64,000 nucleotides of DNA from Prochlorococcus sp. AG-347-K10 (GCA_003278955.1 QCCB01000006.1:1-64000), one strand, 5' to 3'; counted from the stretch's first letter, positions 37,156-45,737 are shown. Numbers and translations: made by a program. The notes: generated from the sequence alone by a model not told the origin.

Positions 37156-37275
37156 ATGAGTACTCAAAAAAGTCAAAGCCATAAAAGACAAGAGCAAAAT
37201 AATACAGAATGGTTAGATGAATTAATCAATAAAATTGAAAATATGAAAAATAAAATATCTAATACTTTTAACTAA
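37156..37275 (+). CDS. Microprotein family B (39 aa), paralog of 29598-29735
   Basis: Manual translation MSTQKSQSHKRQEQNNTEWLDELINKIENMKNKISNTFN. Confidence 0.7.
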   Translation: MSTQKSQSHKRQEQNNTEWLDELINKIENMKNKISNTFN

Positions 37276-37481
37276 TTATTTCTTCTATCATTTATTCCGT
37301 TATTCAATATTTTAAATACTTTTGTAATTAAGCCGGCTGGTTTTTTTAATAAAGTAATTTATTTTATTTTTGCGAAAAGTTATTTAACAATGTTTAAATG
37401 AGAATCTTTTAAAGCAAGTTTATGGTTCATTTTTATTTTTATTGACAATATTGAAATAAGTGTAAAAAGAATTTTAAATTT

Positions 37482-38672
37482 GTGACTGCTGAATCATCTA
37501 AAAATCAAGACTTTATAAGGAAGCATCCCAGTGAAGGAATGGATGCTTTAGAAAAAGAATCAAAATTACCTTTGAAAGGATGGGAAACTGAGGTTGCCCG
37601 AGCAAAGGAATATGGTTTAGAAGGAGCAAAAAGTATTGTCGATAGAAATATATCTACATTTTCAAGAGGAGAATTACCCCATTTTGCAGGTATCAATACT
37701 TTCATGAAAGCTCCATATGTTGAAAATGTAAATGAAGTGGGAAATTATGATGTTGCGATCGTTGGTGTCCCTCATGATTCTGGAACTACTTATAGACCAG
37801 GGACAAGATTCGGACCTCAAGGAATAAGAAAAATTTCTGCTCTTTATACTCCTTACAATTACGAAATGGGAGTGGATCTGAGAGAGCAGATATCTATTTG
37901 TGATGTAGGAGATATTTTTACAATTCCAGCTAATAATGAAAAAAGTTTTGATCAAATTTCAAAGGGGGTTGCTCATATTTTTGCTAGCGGTGCATTTCCA
38001 ATTATTTTAGGTGGAGATCATTCAATAGGTTTTCCTACAGTTAGAGGAGTTTGTCGCCACTTAGGAGATAAAAAAGTAGGGATCATTCATTTTGATAGAC
38101 ATGTAGATACTCAAGAAACAGATTTAGATGAAAGAATGCATACCTGTCCATGGTTTCATGCAACTAATATGAAAAATGCACCTGCAAAAAATCTTGTTCA
38201 ATTAGGTATTGGAGGTTGGCAAGTACCAAGAGAAGGAGTGAAAATTTGCAGGGAAAGAAGTACAAATGTTTTAACAGTTACTGATATTTGTGAAATGGGA
38301 TTAAAAGAGGCCGCTGATTTTGCGATTGAAAAAGCTACTGATGGAACTGACTGCGTATATATTTCTTTTGATATTGATTGTATTGATGCTGGATTTGTCC
38401 CTGGAACTGGTTGGCCTGAACCTGGGGGTTTATTACCTCGAGAGGCATTAAAACTATTGGAGTACATTATCAGAAAAGTTAATGTATGTGGAATTGAGCT
38501 TGTTGAGGTTTCGCCTCCATATGATGTAAGCGATATGACAGCTTTATTAGCTACTAGAGTTATTTGTGATTCAATTGCACATCTCGTAGTAAGTGGTCAG
38601 CTTCCAAGAAAATCTAAACCAGAATGGATTTCAGATAAATGCAATATGTCAGTCGATCAAAAATGGAGATAG
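37482..38672 (+). CDS. gdmH: Ureohydrolase, probable Ni-dependent guanidine hydrolase (GdmH/Sll1077-like)
   Basis: 396 aa, GTG start; arginase fold motifs GGDHS, FDRHVDTQETDLDERMHTCPWFH, SFDIDCIDAGFVPGTGWPEPGG; followed by HypA/HypB-like genes. Confidence 0.82.
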   Translation: MTAESSKNQDFIRKHPSEGMDALEKESKLPLKGWETEVARAKEYGLEGAKSIVDRNISTFSRGELPHFAGINTFMKAPYVENVNEVGNYDVAIVGVPHDSGTTYRPGTRFGPQGIRKISALYTPYNYEMGVDLREQISICDVGDIFTIPANNEKSFDQISKGVAHIFASGAFPIILGGDHSIGFPTVRGVCRHLGDKKVGIIHFDRHVDTQETDLDERMHTCPWFHATNMKNAPAKNLVQLGIGGWQVPREGVKICRERSTNVLTVTDICEMGLKEAADFAIEKATDGTDCVYISFDIDCIDAGFVPGTGWPEPGGLLPREALKLLEYIIRKVNVCGIELVEVSPPYDVSDMTALLATRVICDSIAHLVVSGQLPRKSKPEWISDKCNMSVDQKWR

Positions 38673-38678
38673 ATTTTC

Positions 38679-39035
38679 GTGCATGAAGTAGATATGACAA
38701 AATGCCTTATTCTTTCCATGGAAGAGTGGGCAGAGAAAAAAAATAAAAAAAAAATAGTTGTTGAAAAGATTAATCTTAAGATTGGGGAATTTACTTGCGT
38801 AGAACCAATATCATTAATTAATACTTTTAATGCTGCAGTATTGGGTTCTTGGTTAGATTCCTCTGAGATTACAATTGAGACAATACCTTTTGAAGGGAAA
38901 TGCTCTAAATGCAATAGATTATATTTTCCAAAGAAAGAGAATGGATATAAATCTCCATGTTGCAATTTTAATTTAGAGGAAATTATTAGTGGGAGGGAAT
39001 TAAAAATCGCATCTATTGATTTTAAAGAAAAGTAG
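38679..39035 (+). CDS. HypA-like nickel metallochaperone (GhaA-type)
   Basis: 118 aa, GTG start giving MHEVDMTKCL (Ni-binding N terminus); CSKC...SPCC zinc site. Confidence 0.82.
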   Translation: MHEVDMTKCLILSMEEWAEKKNKKKIVVEKINLKIGEFTCVEPISLINTFNAAVLGSWLDSSEITIETIPFEGKCSKCNRLYFPKKENGYKSPCCNFNLEEIISGRELKIASIDFKEK

Positions 39036-39075
39036 AAATTTAGTATCTAGAATAAAGACGTATTTTCAAATATAA

Positions 39076-39759
39076 ATGCATTTACCAATTTCAGACAAAA
39101 TTGAATTAAATATTCTTCATCAAAATAGTCATCAAGCTGAGAAAAATAAAATCAAGTTTAATAATTATAATTTGCTTTGCTTGAACATCATGAGTAGTCC
39201 TGGTGCAGGAAAAACGAGATTACTTGAAATAACTTTAGAAGATCTTTCAAAAAAATTTCACAGTGCTGTTTTAGAGGGTGATATGACCACTAATCTTGAT
39301 GCGGCAAGATTAGAAAAATTAAATATTCCAGTAGTACCAATTACAACTGGAAGAGCATGTCATCTCGATGCAAATATGGTTAGTGGAGGTTTGAAATTAT
39401 TAGAAAAAAAAATAAATCCTGATTTACTAGATATTTTGTTAGTGGAAAATGTAGGAAATTTAGTTTGTCCTGCAGAATTTGAGATTGGAGAACATTTTAA
39501 AGTTGCTCTTTTAAGTATTACCGAAGGTGAGGATAAACCTTTAAAATATCCAATAATGTTTAGAGAAGCAGATTTAATTTTGATAACTAAAGTTGATTTG
39601 TTACCCCATTTGAATTTTGATATTAACGAATTAAAATCGAACATAGCTTCAACTAACCCTAGGGCAAATGTGATAGAAATTTCTTCGATAACCAAGTCTG
39701 GATTCGATTTATGGCAAGATTGGATTAGTAAAAAGATTCTGAAATTTAAAAATAATTAA
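39076..39759 (+). CDS. HypB-like nickel GTPase chaperone (GhaB-type)
   Basis: 227 aa; IMSSPGAGKTRLLE, EGDMTTNLDAARLE, TGRACHLDANMV, ENVGNLVCPAEFEIGE. Confidence 0.9.
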   Translation: MHLPISDKIELNILHQNSHQAEKNKIKFNNYNLLCLNIMSSPGAGKTRLLEITLEDLSKKFHSAVLEGDMTTNLDAARLEKLNIPVVPITTGRACHLDANMVSGGLKLLEKKINPDLLDILLVENVGNLVCPAEFEIGEHFKVALLSITEGEDKPLKYPIMFREADLILITKVDLLPHLNFDINELKSNIASTNPRANVIEISSITKSGFDLWQDWISKKILKFKNN

Positions 39760-39860
39760 TATTGATTAAGTAAGAGTAATCTCTTAAAAGTATCAGTCAT
39801 TACAACTTTAGATTTGCTTTTTCTTGAGTATTGATAATACGTAATATTTTTTTTTCAAAA

Positions 39861-40859
39861 ATGTTTAAAAAATTGAGAGTTTTCTTTGCCTCTTTGCTTG
39901 CTCTAATATTAGCGATTTCATTAAGTACACTATCAAGTCCTGCAGCTCCAAAAGGTGATCCAATCACTTTGGGATATAGTAACTGGGCAGGATGGTGGCC
40001 CTGGGCGATAGCTGTTGATCAAAAAATGTTTGAAAAAAATGGAGTTAATGTTCAGATGAAATGGTTTGATGGATATGTCCAATCCATGGAAACTTTTGCT
40101 GCTGGTAAAATTGATGGAAATTCACAGACTCTTAATGATACTATTTCGTTCTTGCCAGGAGAGAATGGAGGGGAAGTAGTTGTTTTAGTTAATGATAATT
40201 CTGCAGGGAATGACCAAATAATTGCAGATAAATCAATTAAAAGTGTTGCTGATTTAAAAGGTAAAACAGTAGCAGTAGAAGAAGGTGTTGTAGATGATTT
40301 TTTACTTGTTTTAGCTCTGAATGATGTTGGATTAACTAGGGATGATGTCATTATTAAAGGTCTTCCAACTGATCAGGCTGCAACTGCATTCGCAGCAGGA
40401 AAAGTTGATGCAGTTGGTGCATTCCCTCCATTTACAGGAACTGCAATGAAGAGGCCTGGAGCAAGAGTTATTGCTAGTTCAAAAGAATATCCTGGTGCAA
40501 TCCCTGATTTATTAGCAGTAAGCGGAGATTTGATTTCTGAAAGACCAGATGATGTTCAAAAAATTGTTAAAACATGGTGGGATGTAAGAGAATTCATGGA
40601 AAAAAATCCAAGAAAATCTGAAAAGATCATGGCAAAGCGAGCTGGGATCCCAACACGCGAATACAAACAATATAAAGGTGGAACTAGGTTCTTTTCTTTG
40701 GAAGAAAATTTAGAAGCTTTTAGTGATGGGTTCGGTATGAAATATATGCCTTATGCAGCGAAACAAATGGCAGACTTTATGGTAAAGGTAGGATTTATTC
40801 CTGAAAAACCAGATATGAGTAAATTATTTGACTCTTCGTTCGTTAAAAACATCAGTTAA
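39861..40859 (+). CDS. ABC transporter substrate-binding protein (NMT1/SsuA/TauA-type)
   Basis: Signal peptide; ITLGYSNWAGWWPWAIAVDQKMFEKNGVNVQMKWF...; ATG at 39861 preferred over 39831. Confidence 0.85.
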   Translation: MFKKLRVFFASLLALILAISLSTLSSPAAPKGDPITLGYSNWAGWWPWAIAVDQKMFEKNGVNVQMKWFDGYVQSMETFAAGKIDGNSQTLNDTISFLPGENGGEVVVLVNDNSAGNDQIIADKSIKSVADLKGKTVAVEEGVVDDFLLVLALNDVGLTRDDVIIKGLPTDQAATAFAAGKVDAVGAFPPFTGTAMKRPGARVIASSKEYPGAIPDLLAVSGDLISERPDDVQKIVKTWWDVREFMEKNPRKSEKIMAKRAGIPTREYKQYKGGTRFFSLEENLEAFSDGFGMKYMPYAAKQMADFMVKVGFIPEKPDMSKLFDSSFVKNIS

Positions 40860-40875
40860 TTAATACAAAATTAAA

Positions 40876-41694
40876 ATGGTTAGTTCGAAATTAATCAAGA
40901 GGGATAAATATTTTTTATCCCTCTTTTCATTTGGTAGTGAACCGAAAAAATTAAATAAAATATTTCTTCAAATAGCCTCACTTTTGCTTCCACTTTTAAT
41001 TTGGACATTAGTTTGTCAATTAAAACTTGTAAGTGAAATGTTTTTACCATCACCTTTAGCGGTCTTTTATTCTCTTTTTGATATGGCTGAAAGTGGAATA
41101 TTATTTGAAGATATTTTTGCAAGTACTGGTAGGGTATTTGCTGGTTTTATAATTGCAACAATTTTTTCAATTCCTTTAGGAATTTTAATGGGTTCTTTCC
41201 CTTCTTTTTGTGCGTTATGTGAACCATTAATTGCGATGCTTAGGTATATGCCTGCCGCTGCTTTTTCTCCTTTACTTATTATTTATTTAGGAATTGAAGA
41301 GGCTCCAAAAATTGCATTAATTTTCATTGGTACCGTTTACTTTAATGTTTTGATGGTTATGGATTCAGTAAAATTTGTACCCAAAGAACTCATTGAAACA
41401 ACGCTTACTTTAGGAGGTAATACAAAAGATTTATTGATCAGAGTTATAGCCAGATATTCATTGCCAAGTATTATAGATACTTTAAGAATTAATATTGCAA
41501 CTTCATGGAATTTAGTAATCGTTGCCGAGTTAATTGCAGCAGAAGTTGGTTTAGGTAAAAGGATTCAACTGGCTCAAAGATTTTTTCGCACAGATCAAAT
41601 ATTTGCAGAATTAATAGTGCTTGGATTAATAGGATTTGCTTTGGATATGAGTTTTAGATTGCTACTTAGACGTACATGTAAATGGGCTGTTTAA
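40876..41694 (+). CDS. ABC transporter permease (SsuC/TauC-type)
   Basis: 272 aa; ~5-6 TM, ELIETTLTLGGNTKDLLIRVIARYSLPSIIDTLRINIATSWNLVIVAELIAA. Confidence 0.88.
   Translation: MVSSKLIKRDKYFLSLFSFGSEPKKLNKIFLQIASLLLPLLIWTLVCQLKLVSEMFLPSPLAVFYSLFDMAESGILFEDIFASTGRVFAGFIIATIFSIPLGILMGSFPSFCALCEPLIAMLRYMPAAAFSPLLIIYLGIEEAPKIALIFIGTVYFNVLMVMDSVKFVPKELIETTLTLGGNTKDLLIRVIARYSLPSIIDTLRINIATSWNLVIVAELIAAEVGLGKRIQLAQRFFRTDQIFAELIVLGLIGFALDMSFRLLLRRTCKWAV
40897..40927 (+). terminator. Terminator-like hairpin located inside the permease CDS
   Basis: AAGAGGGATAAA-tattt-TTTATCCCTCTT-TT: perfect 12-bp stem, 5-nt loop, T run. Confidence 0.6.
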
Positions 41695-42456
41695 ATGAAA
41701 TTAGATGTTAATAATATTTCAAAATATTTTGGGGAAGGTTCAAATAGAAAAAAGGCAATTGAGGGAATAAGCTTTTCAATAAGTTCTGGCGAATTTAAAA
41801 CTCTTGTTGGGAGCTCTGGATCAGGTAAAAGTACTATATTGAGGATTATTGCTGGGCTTGAGAGTCCATCTAAAGGGAACGTAAAAGTAGATGGAAAAAT
41901 AGTTAGTGGACCAGGATTGGATAGAGGAATGGTTTTTCAGAAATATAGTCTTTTCCCTTGGCTCACAGCATCTGAGAATATTGCCTTTGGAATGAATTTA
42001 AATTCTTATAAGTTGAAAGAAATAAAATATAGGACATCTTATTTATTAGAAGTAGTAGGTCTTCAGGATTCGGGAAATAAGTATCCAAAAGAATTATCTG
42101 GAGGAATGCAACAAAGGGTTGCAATAGCAAGAGCTCTAGCGACTAACCCTAAAATTCTACTTTTAGATGAACCTTTTGGAGCCTTAGATTTACAGATAAG
42201 AGAATCTATGCAGAAATTTCTCTATGAATTATGGAAAAAAACTTCATTGACAGTTTTACTTATAACCCATGATATTGAAGAAGCATTAGCTCTCTCTCAG
42301 CAAATATGTATTTTAGCACCTAATCCTGGAAGAATCATAAAAGAAGTTAAGGTAGATCTACAAAAAGGAGATTTAGATAAATTGAAACTTGATTCGGATT
42401 TTGCAAAATTAAGATACGAGTTATCTGATTTTTTAAGAGGCCTCCAAAAAAAATAA
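41695..42456 (+). CDS. ABC transporter ATP-binding protein (SsuB/TauB-type)
   Basis: 253 aa; GSSGSGKST, LSGGMQQRVAIARAL, ILLLDEPFGALD. Confidence 0.93.
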   Translation: MKLDVNNISKYFGEGSNRKKAIEGISFSISSGEFKTLVGSSGSGKSTILRIIAGLESPSKGNVKVDGKIVSGPGLDRGMVFQKYSLFPWLTASENIAFGMNLNSYKLKEIKYRTSYLLEVVGLQDSGNKYPKELSGGMQQRVAIARALATNPKILLLDEPFGALDLQIRESMQKFLYELWKKTSLTVLLITHDIEEALALSQQICILAPNPGRIIKEVKVDLQKGDLDKLKLDSDFAKLRYELSDFLRGLQKK

Positions 42457-42459
42457 ATA

Positions 42460-43482
42460 ATGTCAACTAGTTTTTTACCTACTTGGCTTTATAGCGAACA
42501 AAAAATTTTTGAACTTGAATTAGAAAACTATTCAAAAAAATATTGGCACCCATTGATTTTCATAGGAGAAATTAAACCTGGCGAAATATTGGAAAAAAAA
42601 TTCTTTAATCAATCATTATTAATCTCTTGTTCAGAAAAAAACTTAATAACTGTTTTCAAAAATAGATGCCCTCATCGTGGGTCAAAATTGTGTTTGCCAA
42701 AAACAAAATTAAATCCTTCTAAAAATATTTTTTGTCCTTACCATGGCTGGACTTTTGATAGTTTTGGCAAACTAAAAACCTTGCCATTAAAGTACAATTT
42801 TGAAACAAAAATAGAAACAGAGGATTATTTTTTAGAAAAAGTTAACTCTTTAATAAATGGACCTTTAATTTGGATTAATTTCAGCAACAAACCAATATCT
42901 ATAGATGATCAAATTGAGCTTGTTGGGAGAAAATGTAATGATCAATGGGATATGAATTACAATATTTTTTCTGAATTTTCTGATACCTTAAATTGCAATT
43001 GGAAAATTGCCCATGACAATACACTGGACGATTATCATGTAGCAATAGCTCATAAAGATACCCTACATAAAGAACAAGGTCCAATTAAAAACTACAGGTA
43101 TTTCTTCAGTGAATTTTGTAATGTACTTGTTACCCCTCTTAGTAGTGAAGGAAATCTATATACCTTTGGATTACTCCCATGGACCCACCTAATAATCTGG
43201 CCTGGTAAAGGGATTGTTTTAATAAATTATCTTCCTAAAAATATTGGTCAGTGTATTATTGAAATTAAATTAGCCTCTGCTTCTTTATGTAAAAATGATT
43301 TAGAAAATTGGAAAAAAAGTATATTAGAATTTCTTGGAGAAGATAAAGTTATTGTCGAATCAGTTCATAAGTCTTATCTCGAAAATTTTAAACTTGGTCC
43401 GCCTAATAGACTTGAACAAAGGATTATACACTGGCAAAATATTTATAAAGATTTTCTAAATGCATCAGGCATTGCTTTCTAA
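42460..43482 (+). CDS. Rieske non-heme iron oxygenase (ring-hydroxylating/choline-monooxygenase-like alpha subunit)
   Basis: 340 aa; CPHRGSKLCLP...CPYHGWTFDSFGKL Rieske motif; DNTLDDYHVAIAH mononuclear Fe motif. Confidence 0.88.
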   Translation: MSTSFLPTWLYSEQKIFELELENYSKKYWHPLIFIGEIKPGEILEKKFFNQSLLISCSEKNLITVFKNRCPHRGSKLCLPKTKLNPSKNIFCPYHGWTFDSFGKLKTLPLKYNFETKIETEDYFLEKVNSLINGPLIWINFSNKPISIDDQIELVGRKCNDQWDMNYNIFSEFSDTLNCNWKIAHDNTLDDYHVAIAHKDTLHKEQGPIKNYRYFFSEFCNVLVTPLSSEGNLYTFGLLPWTHLIIWPGKGIVLINYLPKNIGQCIIEIKLASASLCKNDLENWKKSILEFLGEDKVIVESVHKSYLENFKLGPPNRLEQRIIHWQNIYKDFLNASGIAF

Positions 43483-43591
43483 AATAATTACTATTTAGTT
43501 CACAAATATTATTAATTAAATTTTTAATTTGGTAGGGATTTGACTACATATTTAATATGCTTTATTGATAATGTAGTTAAGTACAAAAAAG

Positions 43592-43915
43592 TTGATTATG
43601 AAAAATTTTATACTAATAATAGTCTCTTTATCTTTCTTATCTTCTTGCAGTAATGACAAAGATTTTTTTCTCACTAAGGGGAACGCTTTGTTAAGTTGCG
43701 GAGGTAAATCTCGTATTATCGAAAATGATAAAGAAGAGATAATTAATACTGAAGTTAAGGATTTAAGAGATGGAATTGGTAAATACGTTGAATTTACAGT
43801 TGTTGAGACTGATAAAAAAGGAGGCAAATATAGGATTATTAATTGTTTCCCAAGTGAAGAACCACAAGATTCAATAATAAAAACTGTTAAAACAAATTAT
43901 AAATTAAGTAATTAA
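43592..43915 (+). CDS. Small putative lipoprotein
   Basis: Hydrophobic N terminus with lipobox-like LSSCSND. Confidence 0.6.
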   Translation: MIMKNFILIIVSLSFLSSCSNDKDFFLTKGNALLSCGGKSRIIENDKEEIINTEVKDLRDGIGKYVEFTVVETDKKGGKYRIINCFPSEEPQDSIIKTVKTNYKLSN

Positions 43916-43943
43916 AAGTTATTTAAAAATAATTAGCTTACCT

Positions 43944-44807
43944 TTAAGCTGAGATTTTTGATGATTTGATAATTTCCCATGCTTCTGGTGCGGTATCTGC
44001 ATATTGGAAAAGATTTAAGTTTTCATCTGAAATTAATCCAAGATCAGCTAGATATTCGAAGTTAATTATCTTATTCCAATAATCTCTACCAAAAAGTATG
44101 ATTGGGATTTTAGTTTTCATTCCTGTTTGACAAAGTGTCAATAGTTCAAATAATTCATCTAGTGTTCCAAAACCTCCAGGGAAAAATACAGCGGCTACAG
44201 ATCGCATTACAAAATGGATCTTTCGTAATGCAAAATAATTAAACTTAAAGCAAAGACCGGGAGTTATAAAAGCATTTGGGATTTGTTCATTAGGCAGACT
44301 GATATTTAACCCTATAGATTTACAATTTGCTTCAAATGCACCTCTATTAGCAGCTTCCATAATTCCTGGCCCCCCACCTGTCACAATCACATGAGAATTA
44401 CAGTTTTTATTTTGATTACTAATTGAAGCAAGTTTAGAAAACTCCCTTGCGGATTGATAGTAATGACTCATAAGAAGCAAATTTTCTAATCTATTTAAAT
44501 TTCGTTTTAAAAGTATCGATTTAGGATTTTTTTTAAGCAACTCTTCTATATTTTCAAGTCTCTTTTTTATATTTACTTCTTCTGTAATGCTTGCGCCTCC
44601 AAAAATAATTATTGTTGAAAGAATTTTATTTTCTTCAAGGATTAAATCTGGTTTAGTAATTTCAAGAAGCATTCTGACTCCACGCATTTCATTTCGGCTA
44701 AGTAAACCAATATCTTCGTGAGCCAATTTATAAGTATCAGAATTAATAATTAAATTCAGGTTTTTTAAATTATTAATAGGGGATATATGTTTTTTCATTT
44801 CAAACAA
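43944..44807 (-). CDS. LOG family protein (TIGR00730-like, lysine decarboxylase fold)
   Basis: 287 aa; VTGGGPGIMEAANRGAFEA and FFPGGFGTLDELFELLTLCQTG. Confidence 0.92.
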   Translation of the reverse strand: MFEMKKHISPINNLKNLNLIINSDTYKLAHEDIGLLSRNEMRGVRMLLEITKPDLILEENKILSTIIIFGGASITEEVNIKKRLENIEELLKKNPKSILLKRNLNRLENLLLMSHYYQSAREFSKLASISNQNKNCNSHVIVTGGGPGIMEAANRGAFEANCKSIGLNISLPNEQIPNAFITPGLCFKFNYFALRKIHFVMRSVAAVFFPGGFGTLDELFELLTLCQTGMKTKIPIILFGRDYWNKIINFEYLADLGLISDENLNLFQYADTAPEAWEIIKSSKISA

Positions 44808-45318
44808 GAGTTTTAACTTTTCTTTCTAGAGGACTAAAATAGACTCTTTTGATTTTGTTATTTTCGTAAATCCAATAAACAGGCGGACTTTTTCTTGCCT
44901 TAATTAAATTAATTTTGTCTAACTTTTGAGGGGTAAATTCTTTAGAAGGATCAAAAAATTTATCTCTCTTGGGTTGGTTTAAAACAATACTACCTTCTTT
45001 CCCTGAGATAGATCTGTGATAAGTTCCTACAGGAATTTCTAATGCTCCCATAAATCTATTTAAATAAATCACATGATGAGGTTCATCCCAGGAAGGATTT
45101 ATTAAAACAAATGTCCTTTCTCCAGTGATAACTAAATTGTGGTCAATTTGATGATTGTGAACGTAATATTGCTCATCTTTTAAATCATCTGGAGGAGATA
45201 TAGCTTCTCCAGAATGGATCACAACATCAGAACCGTTAGAACTATCTATGCCTGCATCGAAGAATGTGACTTTTGGAGTCTCTCTAAAAATATTTATTGG
45301 GAAGAATCTTAATTCCAT
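44800..45318 (-). CDS. Hypothetical cupin-like protein
   Basis: 172 aa; overlaps LOG gene start; EIPVGTYHRSISGKEGSIVLNQ. Confidence 0.65.
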   Translation of the reverse strand: MELRFFPINIFRETPKVTFFDAGIDSSNGSDVVIHSGEAISPPDDLKDEQYYVHNHQIDHNLVITGERTFVLINPSWDEPHHVIYLNRFMGALEIPVGTYHRSISGKEGSIVLNQPKRDKFFDPSKEFTPQKLDKINLIKARKSPPVYWIYENNKIKRVYFSPLERKVKTLV

Positions 45319-45397
45319 AGTGCTAACTCCCTTTTAGAAAATTTATAAATACTAATAAAAATTTATTTACTTTTTAAAAACAGCTATTTAATTTTTT

Positions 45398-45544
45398 TTA
45401 ATTGCAACAAACCAGGCAATCTTCTTGATTTGGATAATCTATACATTCTTTATTTAAAATTTCTTCTAAAAAATCTACTTTTTTAACATAATCAAGATCT
45501 TTTAATTTTTTGTTTGGAACCGTGAACTGAGTTTGTAGTTTCAT
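45398..45544 (-). CDS. Microprotein family D, Cys-rich tail (48 aa)
   Basis: Manual translation MKLQTQFTVPNKKLKDLDYVKKVDFLEEILNKECIDYPNQEDCLVCCN; AGGAG upstream. Confidence 0.7.
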   Translation of the reverse strand: MKLQTQFTVPNKKLKDLDYVKKVDFLEEILNKECIDYPNQEDCLVCCN

Positions 45545-45559
45545 TTTCTATTCTCCTAA

Positions 45560-45661
45560 TTAATACTGTTTTTTGAATCCATTCCAAGTTTGAGAAAACC
45601 TTAATCCCAGATAAGAAATTAAAATTGTCCAAAATAAAATTTCTATACCTAAATTAGTCAT
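45560..45661 (-). CDS. Single-TM 33-aa microprotein
   Basis: Manual translation MTNLGIEILFWTILISYLGLRFSQTWNGFKKQY; AAAGGAGG upstream. Confidence 0.65.
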   Translation of the reverse strand: MTNLGIEILFWTILISYLGLRFSQTWNGFKKQY

Positions 45662-45691
45662 TTGCTTGGCCTCCTTTCTTACTGATTATTC

Positions 45692-45737
45692 TTTAGTACG
45701 GGTATTATGTAAAAATCAAGCGTAAGAATACCTAAAA
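45692..45737 (-). promoter_or_regulatory. 46-bp conserved promoter-like element, copy 2
   Basis: Minus strand TTTTAGGTATTcttacgCTTGATTtttacaTAatacccgtaCTAAA. Confidence 0.5.

Noticed and set aside
37674-37955. Antisense ORFs inside the guanidine-like operon (37505-, 37674-, 38198-, 38657-, 39360-, 40052-, 40895-, 42899-)
   Set aside because: Shadow ORFs of confidently assigned plus-strand genes.
37482-38672. Initial reading as agmatinase (speB) for polyamine synthesis
   Set aside because: Unusual active-site strings and immediate linkage to HypA/HypB-like Ni chaperones and an ABC transporter fit a GdmH-type guanidine hydrolase better; still needs biochemical proof.
38679-39759. HypA/HypB as evidence for a [NiFe] hydrogenase
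   Set aside because: No hydrogenase structural or other hyp genes are in the window, and the linkage is to the ureohydrolase.
39861-42456. Taurine/sulfonate or nitrate transporter
   Set aside because: Family resemblance only; no sulfonate or nitrate assimilation genes are adjacent, so substrate is assigned by operon context and only tentatively.
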